DNA of 64,000 nt from Lamellibrachia satsuma (taxonomy: Eukaryota > Annelida > Polychaeta > Sabellida > Siboglinidae). The notes under the pieces were generated by a model. The model was not told the origin of the DNA and did not search any database. It was given only the letters and a program-made list of their open reading frames with translations. The translations under genes and the position numbers were made by a program. Shown in pieces: positions 55,901 to 63,885 of the stretch. The stretch spans positions 8,498,001 through 8,562,000 of the forward strand of contig BSQZ01000010.1 of the NCBI GenBank assembly GCA_033239005.1, written 5' to 3'. Each line of letters begins with the position of its first letter. The stretch's first letter is position 1.

Positions 55901-57918
55901 ATGTGAAACTAAGTTTAGAAATTTTTTTATCAGTACTCATATCATCCATCCTCGCATGCACGCACATACATACATCCACCCACACGGCACACATCCACCC
56001 ATCCATCCATCCATCCATCATTCCTTGCATGTACTGTGTGAGAGACAATATGTTACATTATAGAACCATTCCCGGAGACGTTGGAGGTACCTGACATCGT
56101 GAAAAAGAAACTTCTCAGTATGTTCACCCTGACATCGTGCAATGCACAAGGCAAATGCATAAGGTATGTTCACTGGCACAACTACCTCTCAAACGGCACC
56201 AGAGTTCAATAAGAAAATCAATGTCTACCTAGATGCTTGGTGTCAGCACCCAACACAGAATGAAGAAGGACACTTTTGTGTTGTTAACAACTTAAACAAT
56301 GTTTCAACATCTTAAATAAACTGACTATTGAGGTGTTCTGTAGAACTTGTTTTCAACAAAATCAACAACTTCCAAAGTCAACAACAATTTGGCAATCCTT
56401 TATTGGAAACAGTGAGGACTAATAATTATCAGCTGGTTTCATAATCAGCTAATTTAAATACATTGTAAAATCCCCCATTTAGCAAATTTACCCAACAGTT
56501 TGTCCATGGCATCAACATAGACATAGCAATTTTGCAAGTGCAGTTACATTTTGTAGTTTTTTTACATTTCAGAAATATAATTTAGATGCATGAAATGTTA
56601 GTAAGGAAATGTAAAGGTCAATTTTGTGTGCATGCTTAAGTAAATAGTGTAGTTTCTTTTTTAACATTTAGTGACATATTGATAATGCTCTATTTGCCAG
56701 TTATAGTTGAACTGAGTAGTGAATGCTTCTTGGCAAATTATAAAAGAATACCTTGCATCGTTATCAATGTAAGATTTGGATAAGGTTGATATAAACTAAA
56801 AATATGACTGTTTTACTCCATATGGAAACATATAATTTGAATTTGTTTAAATAAATAACTTAGGTAGGGTGGAATGCAGCCTTTTCACATGACATCTAAT
56901 AAAGGGCGTCATGAACATTAATAACTTTGTTTTACTGTCATCACTAATAATACTGTATGCGTTGATCCTATCATTGAGATCTACTGACCAGAGATGTTTG
57001 ACTATTCCGAAACACAGAGCAGATTTTATAACGTGTAATTTAGTATTAATTTATTTACAGAAGTCGCCCTGCTCGACTGAAGGACAAGCTGCTGTCGTAC
57101 GCTCTCGTCCTGTGTCTCATCCTTGATGAGTTCCACCTGGAATATACGAAGCTTCGCAAAGACTTCAGCATGTCACAGATCAGGTATGAGTCTATGACAC
57201 TCCTGGAAATACTGTTTCAAAGGTGTCAAGCCTACTGCTTTCGGGTTGGAAATACCAATTTTTCCCCTGGTCTGCTTTCCTGTTTTTGGACAAAATGTCC
57301 CAATTTATTGTAATTTACAAAAACATAAAATATTCACAGTAAAGGCAATCCGATTATAACACACGAGCCACCCAAGGCACATTTTACATCTTTTGTCTAA
57401 AGCCATTTCACATTTTCTTGCACATGCATTCACCATGAACGAGAACGCCACATAAAAATGGCAACATATTAAAAACTGACGAAAAACTCAAAAGCACGAC
57501 AAAGGTGGAGTGAAGGAGGGTGTCTGACTAGCCTTATCTTCTAGCAGAGCCACTTGTGCAAGTTTCCTGATGATTTTTTACCAGTCAAAAATAATTTAAT
57601 AGTTTCTCCGATCATTTTACGAAAGCAATAAAAAATTTGCACCAACGAGCGAGCTTGTCATAGTGGATGCTAGGTTGGTTTGATTTTACGCAAATTGAGT
57701 CGAGCAAAACATTCTAATTCTGTAAGGACCTTTAACAGTAATTTTCAAAATTTTCTGTTCGCAGGTTGAATAATCATCTCCGAGCGCTTGGTTGTCATGT
57801 CAGCAGTCAGAAAACTACAGCGGAAGATGGCAGTGATGATCATAAAGGCATTGCCACGTTGCCTGTACCTGTTGTGTTTCCTGAACTCAGCGTAAAGAGG
57901 GTGAAAGAACGTCGCTAG
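43932..57918 (+). CDS. POLR1E: RNA polymerase I subunit RPA49/PAF53, complete 12-exon gene
   Basis: The product is the RPA49-type subunit of nucleolar RNA polymerase I, which with its RPA34/POLR1G partner assists initiation and elongation of rRNA transcription. Exons are 43932-43989, 49261-49358, 49848-49924, 50414-50499, 50810-50862, 52149-52305, 52873-52956, 54632-54722, 55447-55586, 56064-56163, 57061-57183 and 57765-57918. All junctions are GT/AG and all phases agree. The sum is 1221 bases: 406 codons and TAG, near the usual length of animal POLR1E. Recognisable blocks are FLNGKLN, AETARMQYVGYNSG, YLVGKLNKKTGKMKVYDAEM (N-terminal dimerisation domain, about residues 1-106), FGTSRKKRAMSSR, LIPPYNKDATTSQ, and the C-terminal tandem winged-helix region (about residues 210-390) with LDEFHLEYTKLRKDF. 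Introns, especially the first, are loaded with mobile elements and minisatellites. Confidence 0.94.
44281..46179 (-). pseudogene. hAT-transposase-derived ZNF862/C17orf113-like gene, frameshifted
   Basis: Minus strand, inside POLR1E intron 1. The order of parts is: 46179-45802, with a basic start and a TTF-type zinc-finger region (KYCCKYEKAGSFVIGSP); 45844-45542; 45606-45277, with VKFVSLICDGATDNSHTET, the DDE-like core typical of this family; 45340-45116, with HRNELAYKDAARGIQLYKK; and 45237-44281, with the C-terminal hAT dimerisation block (LTLPAFSSDAERGFSHMKF, SDTHLSDLSVLL). Several frame changes break it, and it has no introns. It is a dead copy of a transposase-like gene, oriented against the host gene. 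Confidence 0.82.
46380..46575. repeat. hairpin and (TA)n-rich boundary
   Basis: 'tactcgcccggagg' and 'cgagggggcgagtg' form an imperfect inverted pair (46404-46462) beside the transposase relic, followed by broken TA runs to 46570. The pair may mark one end of the hAT element. Confidence 0.4.
46580..46862 (-). pseudogene. LINE reverse-transcriptase C-terminal fragment, part 2
   Basis: Contains LFSVAAPTMWNSLPVSVKSV and then IATFRHKLLHSL on the minus strand, the well-known C-terminal signature of CR1/L2-group LINEs. It continues the fragment at 47690-48140 after interruption by the element at 46864-47690. Confidence 0.8.
46864..47690. mobile_element. short inverted-ended element, copy 1 (interrupts the LINE)
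   Basis: Starts 'cagggtcccagatggttcgg' and ends at about 47690. Reversed, the end reads 'gatgg'-like then 'tgtttcggcccacaacgg', a degenerate match to its own start. It contains many 'tt.ggccca' motifs and an internal hairpin around 47330-47460 ('gcaactgggaaatg' / 'catttcccagttgc') with a TA core. Confidence 0.6.
47690..48140 (-). pseudogene. LINE reverse-transcriptase C-terminal fragment, part 1
   Basis: Minus-strand frames give ATALFSSRLDYCNSLYHNIA, then LKLQRVQN, matching the 'SrLDYCNsLl.gi....i.kLQrvQNa.aR' block of CR1/L2-group LINEs. Frames are broken by stops. Confidence 0.75.
48269..48406. repeat. 69-bp tandem duplication with AP-1-like palindrome
   Basis: Two copies start at 48269 and 48338 and differ at about one base (gtgtcgg/gtgttgg). 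Each holds the 15-bp palindrome GACATGAGTCATGTC, centred on TGAGTCA, an AP-1-type site. Function unknown. Confidence 0.9.
48385..49075. mobile_element. short inverted-ended element, copy 2 (inverted)
   Basis: Reverse-complement relative of 46864-47690: 'gaattcattagcgacatggt' + 'tttcagcg' here matches 'cgctgaaaaccatgtcgcta' there. Other shared blocks are 'gttgcatacacggttgatt', 'cagttagaata' and 'gtcaaattagcgaaaata'. A roughly 40-bp sub-unit ('ccgtcggtgtgggtcaaaat') is tandemly repeated near its outer end. Confidence 0.65.
49097..49225 (+). repeat. SINE fragment just upstream of POLR1E exon 2
   Basis: 'ggccaggtttcgaaacc' followed by 'gggcaatttcattcacccca' matches the head-to-body junction of the SINE family at 6758-7071 and 39434-39765. 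It ends 35 bp before the exon 2 acceptor. Confidence 0.6.
49261..49358 (+). CDS. POLR1E: POLR1E exon 2
   Basis: The acceptor is TTTGCAG|CA. It encodes NFLNGKLNCKRAHHVRVGYH then ENTKRKKKDKIL. The donor is TTG|GTGAGT, phase 0. The lysine-rich stretch corresponds to the family's basic 'kn.r.rilaae' lead-in. Confidence 0.9.
49609..49698. repeat. 24-bp tandem repeat
   Basis: Three to four units of 'gatgatgtcattagtactga' + 'tgaa' in POLR1E intron 2. It is in frame with a short open frame on each strand but lies between two well-placed exons, so it is not coding. Confidence 0.85.
49848..49924 (+). CDS. POLR1E: POLR1E exon 3
   Basis: The acceptor is GCTGTAG|GTT. It encodes VAETARMQYVGYNSGPSALR and ASACS, the 'aEtdrl.YvG.nfg' block. 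The donor AA|GTAAGC is phase 2. A nearer AG (TTGCAG|AGA) gives the wrong frame. Confidence 0.9.
50414..50499 (+). CDS. POLR1E: POLR1E exon 4
   Basis: Encodes YLVGKLNKKTGKMKVYDAEM then FTLKPVLA, the most recognisable POLR1E block. The acceptor is GCATAG|G, the donor GCAG|GTAACA, phase 1. Confidence 0.95.
50810..50862 (+). CDS. POLR1E: POLR1E exon 5
   Basis: A short acidic linker exon, DNDAEDEVDASMTYMEQ. The acceptor is TTGTTAG|TT, the donor CAG|GTGAGG, phase 0. Confidence 0.9.
50911..51892. repeat. 45-bp minisatellite, about 22 copies, in POLR1E intron 5
   Basis: The unit 'gggaaactggctactggact' + 'caaagctagctaataacagc' + 'attct' repeats every 45 bp. The main variants are tggact/tgaact, aaagct/tagct and cattct/cattat. 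'agctagct' gives each unit a palindromic core. The open frames over it on both strands are by-products of the multiple-of-three period. Confidence 0.95.
52149..52305 (+). CDS. POLR1E: POLR1E exon 6
   Basis: Encodes IDRLTSAFGTSRKKRAMSSR and then a helix-rich stretch to KLGIVP. 'FGt.kkkRal..R.nn.v' is a family signature. The donor is CCAG|GTAAAT, phase 1. Confidence 0.94.
52873..52956 (+). CDS. POLR1E: POLR1E exon 7
   Basis: The acceptor is TTTGACAG|CG. It encodes KNQVSSALIPPYNKDATTSQ then GVYLLKD. The donor is GACA|GTATCC, phase 1. The last 59 bp of the exon plus 75 bp of intron are repeated twice more immediately downstream. Confidence 0.92.
53032..53299 (+). repeat. two tandem partial copies of POLR1E exon 7 and its donor
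   Basis: Copies of a 134-bp unit start at 52898 (genuine), 53032 and 53166. Each contains 'ccatacaataaggatgctac' and the exon end. The extra copies have no AG acceptor because the unit starts inside the exon. The third has also lost the donor (gacaATatcc), so they should not be spliced in. Confidence 0.93.
53395..53600 (-). repeat. SINE fragment in POLR1E intron 7
   Basis: Read in reverse it has 'tgatgggcagttatagctcc', 'ggtttgaggcc' and 'cgaaacttgggcaattctat' then 'tcacc', matching the head and body start of the SINE family. The tail is missing. Confidence 0.6.
53884..54350. repeat. 31-bp minisatellite, about 15 copies
   Basis: Unit 'tggttatgattacgtgtcct' + 'ggcatgttcgt' in POLR1E intron 7; variants are gtgt/gttt, cgt/cat and tcg/ttg. 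Confidence 0.95.
54632..54722 (+). CDS. POLR1E: POLR1E exon 8
   Basis: The acceptor is TTGATTAG|TG. It encodes (M)SVISSEEMEVLKTPVKPWL then TTANKDISLE. The Met codon is completed with exon 7. The donor is GAAGG|GTAAAT, phase 2. Confidence 0.9.
54723..55446. other. POLR1E intron 8
   Basis: AT-rich. A short tandem doublet 'aaagtttggtaacccaacaa' + 'cct' occurs at about 55340-55388. Otherwise nothing recognised. Confidence 0.5.
55447..55586 (+). CDS. POLR1E: POLR1E exon 9
   Basis: The acceptor is CTCCTAG|G. It encodes YPECVTSHLRMLPIDKKSRI then HKACCLMYLHYMITLFNMKF and KDIVRK. This is the start of the C-terminal winged-helix region. The donor is AAAG|GTAGTC, phase 1. Confidence 0.94.
56064..56163 (+). 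CDS. POLR1E: POLR1E exon 10
   Basis: The acceptor is ATTATAG|AA. It encodes PFPETLEVPDIVKKKLLSMF then TLTSCNAQGKCI, aligning with the family's 'P..i..klL..Ft.......r'. The donor is AAG|GTATGT, phase 2. Confidence 0.92.
56164..57060. other. POLR1E intron 10
   Basis: AT-rich with no recognisable element or open frame. Confidence 0.5.
57061..57183 (+). CDS. POLR1E: POLR1E exon 11
   Basis: The acceptor is TTTACAG|A. It encodes SRPARLKDKLLSYALVLCLI then LDEFHLEYTKLRKDFSMSQI, a core winged-helix segment. The donor is CAG|GTATGA, phase 2. Confidence 0.94.
57184..57764. other. POLR1E intron 11
   Basis: Nothing recognised. The stretch 57530-57720 shares 'tttgatt', 'gagcgagct' and 'gtggat' wording with 59800-59880 ('agcgagctagtatgttgtag', 'tggatacaaaataggtttga'), suggesting a shared old repeat. 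Confidence 0.35.
57765..57918 (+). CDS. POLR1E: POLR1E exon 12 and stop
   Basis: The acceptor is TTCGCAG|G. It encodes LNNHLRALGCHVSSQKTTAE and continues to ATLPVPVVFPELSVKRVKER, R and TAG (57916-57918). The basic C-terminus resembles the end of vertebrate POLR1E. Confidence 0.93.
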
Positions 57919-58315
57919 CAAGTCAGCTATCGCAGAGACTTTTACTTAGCAGCGACTTGATGTCACCTGGATGTCTTTATATGAGAAACAATATAAAGTC
58001 ATATTTGCATATGTATTATATCATTGGTTTGCAATCATTTAAACGAAACTTTTTTGCCAACAGAATTTATACATTAGTAAATAAAATATATTTTCACAGA
58101 TCTTATAATTATAATAGTTTATCGCACTGTTTGCAAAATGAGGTGCCTATTTTAATAACAGACCATGTGCAGACAGGTAATCAGAGACTTAATGTGCACT
58201 CGTCAGATTCATTGCGCCATCAGATTATGGAAAACAATGTGGTTTGCGATTATTTTATTCTTGATTACCAACAAAAATCACACAATAAAATAAAACTTTA
58301 AATACTTGTTCAGAT
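57919..58315 (+). other. POLR1E: presumed POLR1E 3' UTR
   Basis: Follows the stop codon. Candidate poly(A) signals are AATAAA at 58080 and, more clearly, 58284-58289 (caatAAAATAAAAC context). An open frame here (57957-58301) shows no family and is not called. Confidence 0.5.
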
Positions 58316-58431
58316 GTGTTGGATTATTAAGATTCGTGCTGATGACTCCACTTACTGCTTTATTTAACATGGCTAAATATTTACCAAGACATACTTTGTA
58401 CATTTACTACCCGCATGTCACAGTGTAGCCT

Positions 58432-58735
58432 TGATTATCTAGGCATGTAGCCTAGATAATCATGGCGCCACCATTTATCACACACATCATCACCTGGACA
58501 CAAAATATACTTTTCATTGTGATGGAAATTATGTATGCACCCATATTCTGGGTGCATTACATAATTAGCTAACTATGATGTCATCCCGGCATTTGGTTAT
58601 CAATTGATACTATGCAATTCAAATTAACTTTCACGGGAATGCCTACACAAAATGAGTTCTTTTCACTTTTGAATACACAACACTGATTGCATCACAAACA
58701 TGATTGCATCACAAACATGCACATCATGTTTGTGT
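58432..58735. repeat. two palindromes 3' of POLR1E
   Basis: TGATTATCTAGGC and GCCTAGATAATCA (13-bp perfect arms, 5-bp loop) lie at about 58432-58462. 'gcatcacaaacatg' and 'catgtttgtgtgatgc' form a second hairpin at about 58704-58740, next to a direct doublet 'tgattgcatcacaaacatga'-type at 58685-58720. Confidence 0.75.
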
Positions 58736-59459
58736 GATGCACACAAATAGCATGGAATAAGTGCGCCATAACAAAACAGGTTTATTTGCACCTATTCGGA
58801 CTCAGCTTCTCTCTCTCTCTGTGGAGAGATAAATATAGTGGGTCATGTATTTGGTTCTATTAGAATAATATCCATGTTTTTCTCATATAAACAGCACTCA
58901 TGCTACTATCCATATGGGTTATGTTTGCAAACTAGTTAGTTGTTCCACAATAGGTCATGGGTCACCTCCACTGGTTATTGTTTAAATGTACAAAATTAAC
59001 ATACATAACTAGTAATGGAACTATAACAGAATAACTATGTTGATCGAAAGACGGGTATATTATAATTAGTTACTTGAATAATGTTTATTGTTTTCAAATT
59101 CTTGTCTACTTATTCCCATTTACCTTAATAAATATTCTGCTGTGCTGTTATTTCTTTAATAAATTGCGTGTCATTTATGAAAAATTATTTGGCTATGGCA
59201 AGTTTAATATACTGTTATGTTCACCAGTCTAGGATGTAAGTAAATATATATTTATAAATATCTGAAAAGTTAATTTGACCAACTAATATTGATTTAGATA
59301 ATATTATCTTCAAAATGTTCTTGTTGGCTGTCGTAGGTTTGAGAGGCATCATTGTCAACAGTTTATATGAGGTGCCCAGGCAAAGTAAACATTGCGCTTG
59401 CGTGCTTGTGCGTGTGTGTGTGTGTCTTTGTTAATGAAACATGACAATTAAGATTCCTT

Positions 59460-59610
59460 GCTCAATTCATTTAGCCCACCGTGAATCAAATTTGTTGATG
59501 TTCAAGTCTGTAGTGTATGAATCATTTTCAAGTAATGTGTACTATCGGTTTAATAAAAAAGGGGCGCACTTCTGTTAAAATCATTGAAACAAATGACTTT
59601 GATTGTTAGA
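59460..59610. repeat. unexpanded relative of the 62666-63008 minisatellite
   Basis: Has the same flanks as 62645-63090 ('tttagcccacc', 'gttgatgttc', 'aagtctgta', then 'ggttta..taaaa' and 'gacttttgttaa'-like blocks) but only one unit of the minisatellite motif. Confidence 0.65.
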
Positions 59611-59640
59611 CTTGCGAAAGTGTTAATAGCCTAATGTCAG

Positions 59641-59642
<2 letters not shown>

Positions 59643-59690
<48 letters not shown>
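59643..59690. repeat. (TA)n(CA)n microsatellite
   Basis: About 14 TA followed by about 7 CA. Confidence 0.97.
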
Positions 59691-59989
59691 GCTGGACCAC
59701 CTTTAACCTTTTTCTGCTTAATTTTACCGCAATCTTTGTAAAAAAAATAATAATGTTTATAAATAATAATAATTTATCCGATGATTTCATCAAAACTAAA
59801 TCACATGTTTGCCTAAGCGAGCTAGTATGTTGTAGTGGATACAAAATAGGTTTGATTTCTCGTGAAATGGTTCTATAACGAAACAAGTGAAAACATTTGA
59901 TGGAGGAAGGACCTTTAAATTTCCCGGTTTCGCTTCGCTCGTGCCGAAGAGGCATATGTTTAGGAGGCACTAATTTAAAGTCCCACAAT

Positions 59990-60008
59990 TCCCAAGTCCG
60001 GAAGCCAC
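59990..60008 (+). promoter_or_regulatory. ETS/E-box promoter-like motifs before a candidate exon
   Basis: AGTCCGGAAG (ETS-type) is followed within a few bases by CCACGTGA (E-box, close to the TFEB/CLEAR type), just before an ATG that opens a signal-peptide-like exon. The arrangement resembles a compact animal promoter. Inference. Confidence 0.4.
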
Positions 60009-60020
60009 GTGATCGCAAAG

Positions 60021-60104
60021 ATGAAACGAAGGGGGATGGCGGATTGTTTATCCGCTTCGTGTTTATTATTGCTATTTAGCAGTTTTAGATATTTTACTAC
60101 AGTA
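60021..60104 (+). CDS. candidate first exon encoding a signal peptide
   Basis: From the ATG at about 60021: MKRRGMADCLSASCLLLLFS then SFRYFTTVG, followed by the strong donor GTAG|GTAAGT. A short basic start and a hydrophobic core are what a secretory signal or anchor looks like. The frame also has an ATG at 60009. No second exon was recognised in the remaining 3.9 kb, so the gene, if real, probably continues beyond the window. The family cannot be named. Confidence 0.4.
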
Positions 60105-61660
60105 GGTAAGTTGCTGTTGCTTACTTTTCATTACTCAGAAGGTGCATTTAGTATATGCCGTTTGATAGGACAATACCTCAAACAAGCGATGAAAAAGCAT
60201 CCATAATTGAGTCGGCTTGTGTGTGTTGAATAGCAATTCGTGGTGACGACGGATGTCGGGATGAAATGATACTGACTACTGTTGATACTAATAACGACCA
60301 GTGAACGATTTAACCCTCTAATACTACGCATTATGCTTATAAAGTTTCGTTTTATTCAGTGTGAATATGTAGGTTAATCGGAAAAGTAGCATCTTCACTG
60401 CAGTATGAGTATACGATGTTACACAGTTAATTTTCTTTGAGCTTTCCAAGTTCCAGATTCGTTGTCCCTTAAAGATACAATACAGGCTACTTAGTTCTCT
60501 ACAACTGAACTGTCGTTTATTATTCATTGATGATCTGGTGAGATTACATAGTCTGTTCTGTCAGTTATATGTTCTGTGTATTCATCAACGTTTGAGATGG
60601 CCTTAGAAGTTGAGCCATCACCCAGTAACTCATTCCCAGTATCAGAGCCAGTGGAACAATAAAAACTAAGTATCCCCCCCGCTCCAAGTCAATGTGACAC
60701 AATTGAAACCCCCAGACTTATCAGTTTTAAGACGGTTTATAAGTATGTGGATCTTATTTTAATTGTTTTGCATTACATGTGAGTCTAGTTGATATGTAAT
60801 CACATGAAATTAGCTATGATTAAATAGAACTTAACAGTAATAATAGAAATAATATATTTTATTTGATATAGTGCCAGATCAAATTTTAAATTGTTCATGG
60901 TGCTTTACAAGCTCTTTAAATTTTGTGAAAACAGCTCATATAAATGAAACTGCTTGCATCTTACAATGCATTGCAGATTGGCTTTTTTCACTTCATCTAT
61001 TCATTGTGTCTGTTTTTTCTCTACATGTAATTGCTAATCAATTTGGAAATTGATTAGCGATTGCTCATTTTTTGTAGCAATTTTTTTAAGACAAGTAAGA
61101 TATAAATACATTTTTTGCAAAAATGTTATCATGTTTCTAACCTATAAGTATTACAGCAAAACTTGGCATCTGACTCCTGTTTTTATTTGATATGATCACT
61201 AAATCAAAAGTCAGTTACAAATTCAATTCAGGTACACCCACTGAACTGTGTTGCACAACAGTTATGTGTAGTGCCTACCACTATCAGACGTTACTGAGCA
61301 ACTGACATTACTAATCTCCGTTCTCAAATTCACGTCACTCGCATGCAGTGTTTTGCCTCATGGAGACAACATCTACTGAGGCCGTGTCCTCAGGCTGGAA
61401 ACACACAACAATCGCTTTCTGCTGTCACATAGTGAACTGCTTGTGTAGTTCGTCTACTAACTTTATTAGACACGAAGTCGTTAGTTGCTGCCATTTCACT
61501 TTCCATAAACGAGTCCCAACATTGACATGGTTCTGTGTGCGATTGTTGTGACACCGCGCAGATAAAGATTATAACTGCTATTAAACAGACTGGAAACTTG
61601 ACGCAACTTTGCATGCCATAATGACGAGATGAAGGTTTCGTTTGGTAGTTGATGCCTATA
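60105..61660. other. no supported gene; possible intron of the candidate gene
   Basis: AT-rich to 61200, then more mixed. A small hairpin lies at about 61033-61062 ('attgctaatcaatttggaaattgattagcgattgctc'-type arms 'gctaatca'/'tgattagc'). Overlapping frames at 61348-61614 show no domain. Confidence 0.35.
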
Positions 61661-61663
61661 TAT

Positions 61664-62157
61664 GATTATGTACAAACTAGCACACAGAGCCAGAGACGCC
61701 TGCGCTGGTTGGGCCATGTACGTCGCATGGAGGACGGCCGCTTGCCGAAAGACATCCTCTATGGACAACTCACCAGTGGCGCGAGGCCAGTGGGACGCCC
61801 AGCCCTCCGATTCAAGGATGCCTGCAATCGTGACATGAAGGCCTGTGACATCAGCCCCAAAGACTGGGAAGCAGTGGCCGAAGACCGCACTGCTTGGCGT
61901 CAGGCAACACGCAGAGGCATTGAAAGGGCAGATGAAAGGAGACACCAGCATGCGGCAGAGAAGAGGATGCGGCGAAAACAAAACGCAGCACTACCACCAA
62001 TGTCATCCTGTTTCGTCTGCTTTGGCTGCGGAAAGGACTGCCACTCAAGAATCGGCCTTCACAGCCACAGTGGACGCTGCCAAAATTTGAAAATTTGACA
62101 ACAGGGCGCATCAGCATCGTCTCTACGAGACTACGCTCTGCCTATTATTATTATTAT
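61664..62157 (+). pseudogene. 3' end of a non-LTR retrotransposon
   Basis: Frame 61649-62098 contains RRLRWLGHVRRMEDGRLPKD, ILYGQLTSGARPVGRPALRF, KDWEAVAEDRTAWRQ and a C-terminal finger CFGCGKDCHSRIGLHSHSGR, the classic C-terminal signature of one LINE group in animals. The 3' UTR 'gagactacgctctgcc' and a (TTA)n tail follow. The reverse transcriptase core is absent, so this is a 5'-truncated copy. GC content is much higher than the surroundings. Confidence 0.88.
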
Positions 62158-62665
62158 AGCACACAGATATTTTATTACCGCCAAATAGGGTTCGCGATGC
62201 GTTTTTAGTACTGCATAGCGATCTGCGTAACTTGTATCGCGATTCACAACGCGATATTGCAAAAAAATGTTCCCTGCCATTATGTCCCTGTCTGTGTTGC
62301 AGTTATGCTCATAATGGTAAATGGTCCTACATGCCTTGATGTTATCAGAAAACTATAAGTACGGCTACTTATTTAATTTCCAGCACGAAGCCTTCACGCC
62401 TTGACTCACAACTTCCCTTCGATGCATATGTTATAATAATTGCGTTTTCTGGCTGGGTTGTTTTGCAGTCATAATTTTCCACTTAGTGTATGTTGTTTAT
62501 TTACTTCTGATGCATTTTGGATGTTTAATGTTTCATGGTTATCTAAAATAGTAGGAGCATTTATCAGTTCTTTAACAGTTGTTTAATGGTTTTATCCATT
62601 TTAGCTGACATTTTAGTTATATTTGAAGTTGCCCCTGTATTTTCTTTAGCCCACCAGGTTCGTTG

Positions 62666-63008
62666 ATGTTCTCAAGTCTGTAACATGTGACAAAGTAATA
62701 TGTTCTCAAGTCTGTAATATGTGACAAAGTAATATGTTCTCAAGTCTGTAGCATGTGACAAAGTAATATGTTGTCAAGTCTGTAATATGTGACAAAGTAA
62801 TATGTTCTCAAGTCTGTAGCATGTGACAAAGTAATATGTTCTCAAGTCTGTAACATGTGACAAAGTAATATGTTCTCAAGTCTGTAGCATGTGACAAAGT
62901 AATATGTTCTCAAGTCTGTAATATGTGACAAAGTAATATGTTCTCAAGTCTGTAACATGTGACAAAGTAATATGTTCTCAAGTCTGTAGCATGTGACAAA
63001 GTAATATG
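62666..63008. repeat. 34-bp minisatellite, 10 copies
   Basis: Unit 'atgttctcaagtctgtaaca' + 'tgtgacaaagtaat'. The copies differ mainly at gtaaca/gtaata/gtagca, with an apparent alternation of the variants. Confidence 0.95.
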
Positions 63009-63089
63009 TGTCATTGGTTTATTTAATAAAAGAATGCAGACTTTTGTTAACATCCTCAAAGTAAGTTACCTTGATAGTTAGAGCAGGTA

Positions 63090-63600
63090 ACTTGCAGAAT
63101 ATCCTTGTGTAATGGTATAAAACGGCAGTCTGTTTCGTTTCGACCAAACTGAAGGATCAGTCCGTGAACTGCTTTTTTGCACAAGTTGTCAGATGTAACC
63201 AATTAGTCATTGGTTAAAATTTAAGGAACTTCTGAGACGTCAACTTTGTTAATTTCTTGAAAATTGGTTAATTTGACACATAATGATCCAGAAATTAATC
63301 ATTTTGACCAAATGTTTCATCAAAACTAAATAATACAATTTTGCACAAACTTACACAGATTACTTTGTTATATGGTGTAATTGTGGAGGTTGTGTTAAGG
63401 TGCATTATTGCTCTTCCGTGTGTCTGCATGTTTCACAGTTGGGATCAACTATGTTTAGTTTGGTACAATATTCTCAGTGCTCTTGTAAAGCTAAACAACT
63501 GCGACCAAAGACCATTGGTTCTGCGAGTCCACGGCAGGTTTTTTCCATTTCCGTGTGTGAGGTATTTCCGTCGGCATTCTGCACTGCAATATGTCTTTCC
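63090..63600. other. no supported gene
   Basis: Short overlapping plus-strand frames at 63341-63630 show no domain. The right part is upstream or shadow sequence of the LINE fragment that follows on the minus strand. Confidence 0.35.
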
Positions 63601-63609
63601 CTCCTGATT

Positions 63610-63885
63610 TCAACCACTGGACGATTGTAATGGATACAAGATAAGTAGGCTATCACTGTTCCTATAGCTGCCCAGTCTGATGTGTTCTACCATATGCTCC
63701 TCATTTGTAAATATCAGATCCACACTACCAGTAGTTTGCTCTATACCATCTTTAATCCATATATCTTTGAAAGTTAGCATGTTGTAGATAAATGTAGGCT
63801 CACTAGACTGAGCGGTGTGGAGAATCTCCCAGTCACTGAGTGTTCTCTGTGAACAAGGCAAATTACAAACAACCATTGTATTCGA
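63610..63885 (-). pseudogene. LINE endonuclease fragment
   Basis: The minus-strand frame contains SSEPTFIYNMLTFKDIW and DLIFTNEEHMVEHIRLGSYR then NSD, matching the 'LDLvftne..mv..v....lg.SDH' end of LINE endonucleases. The final His of SDH is replaced (NSDS), and neither the start nor the reverse transcriptase is present, so this is a decayed fragment. Confidence 0.7.

Noticed and set aside
61496..61981. 161-codon minus-strand frame
   Set aside because: Shadow of the plus-strand LINE C-terminus, which has the family signature.
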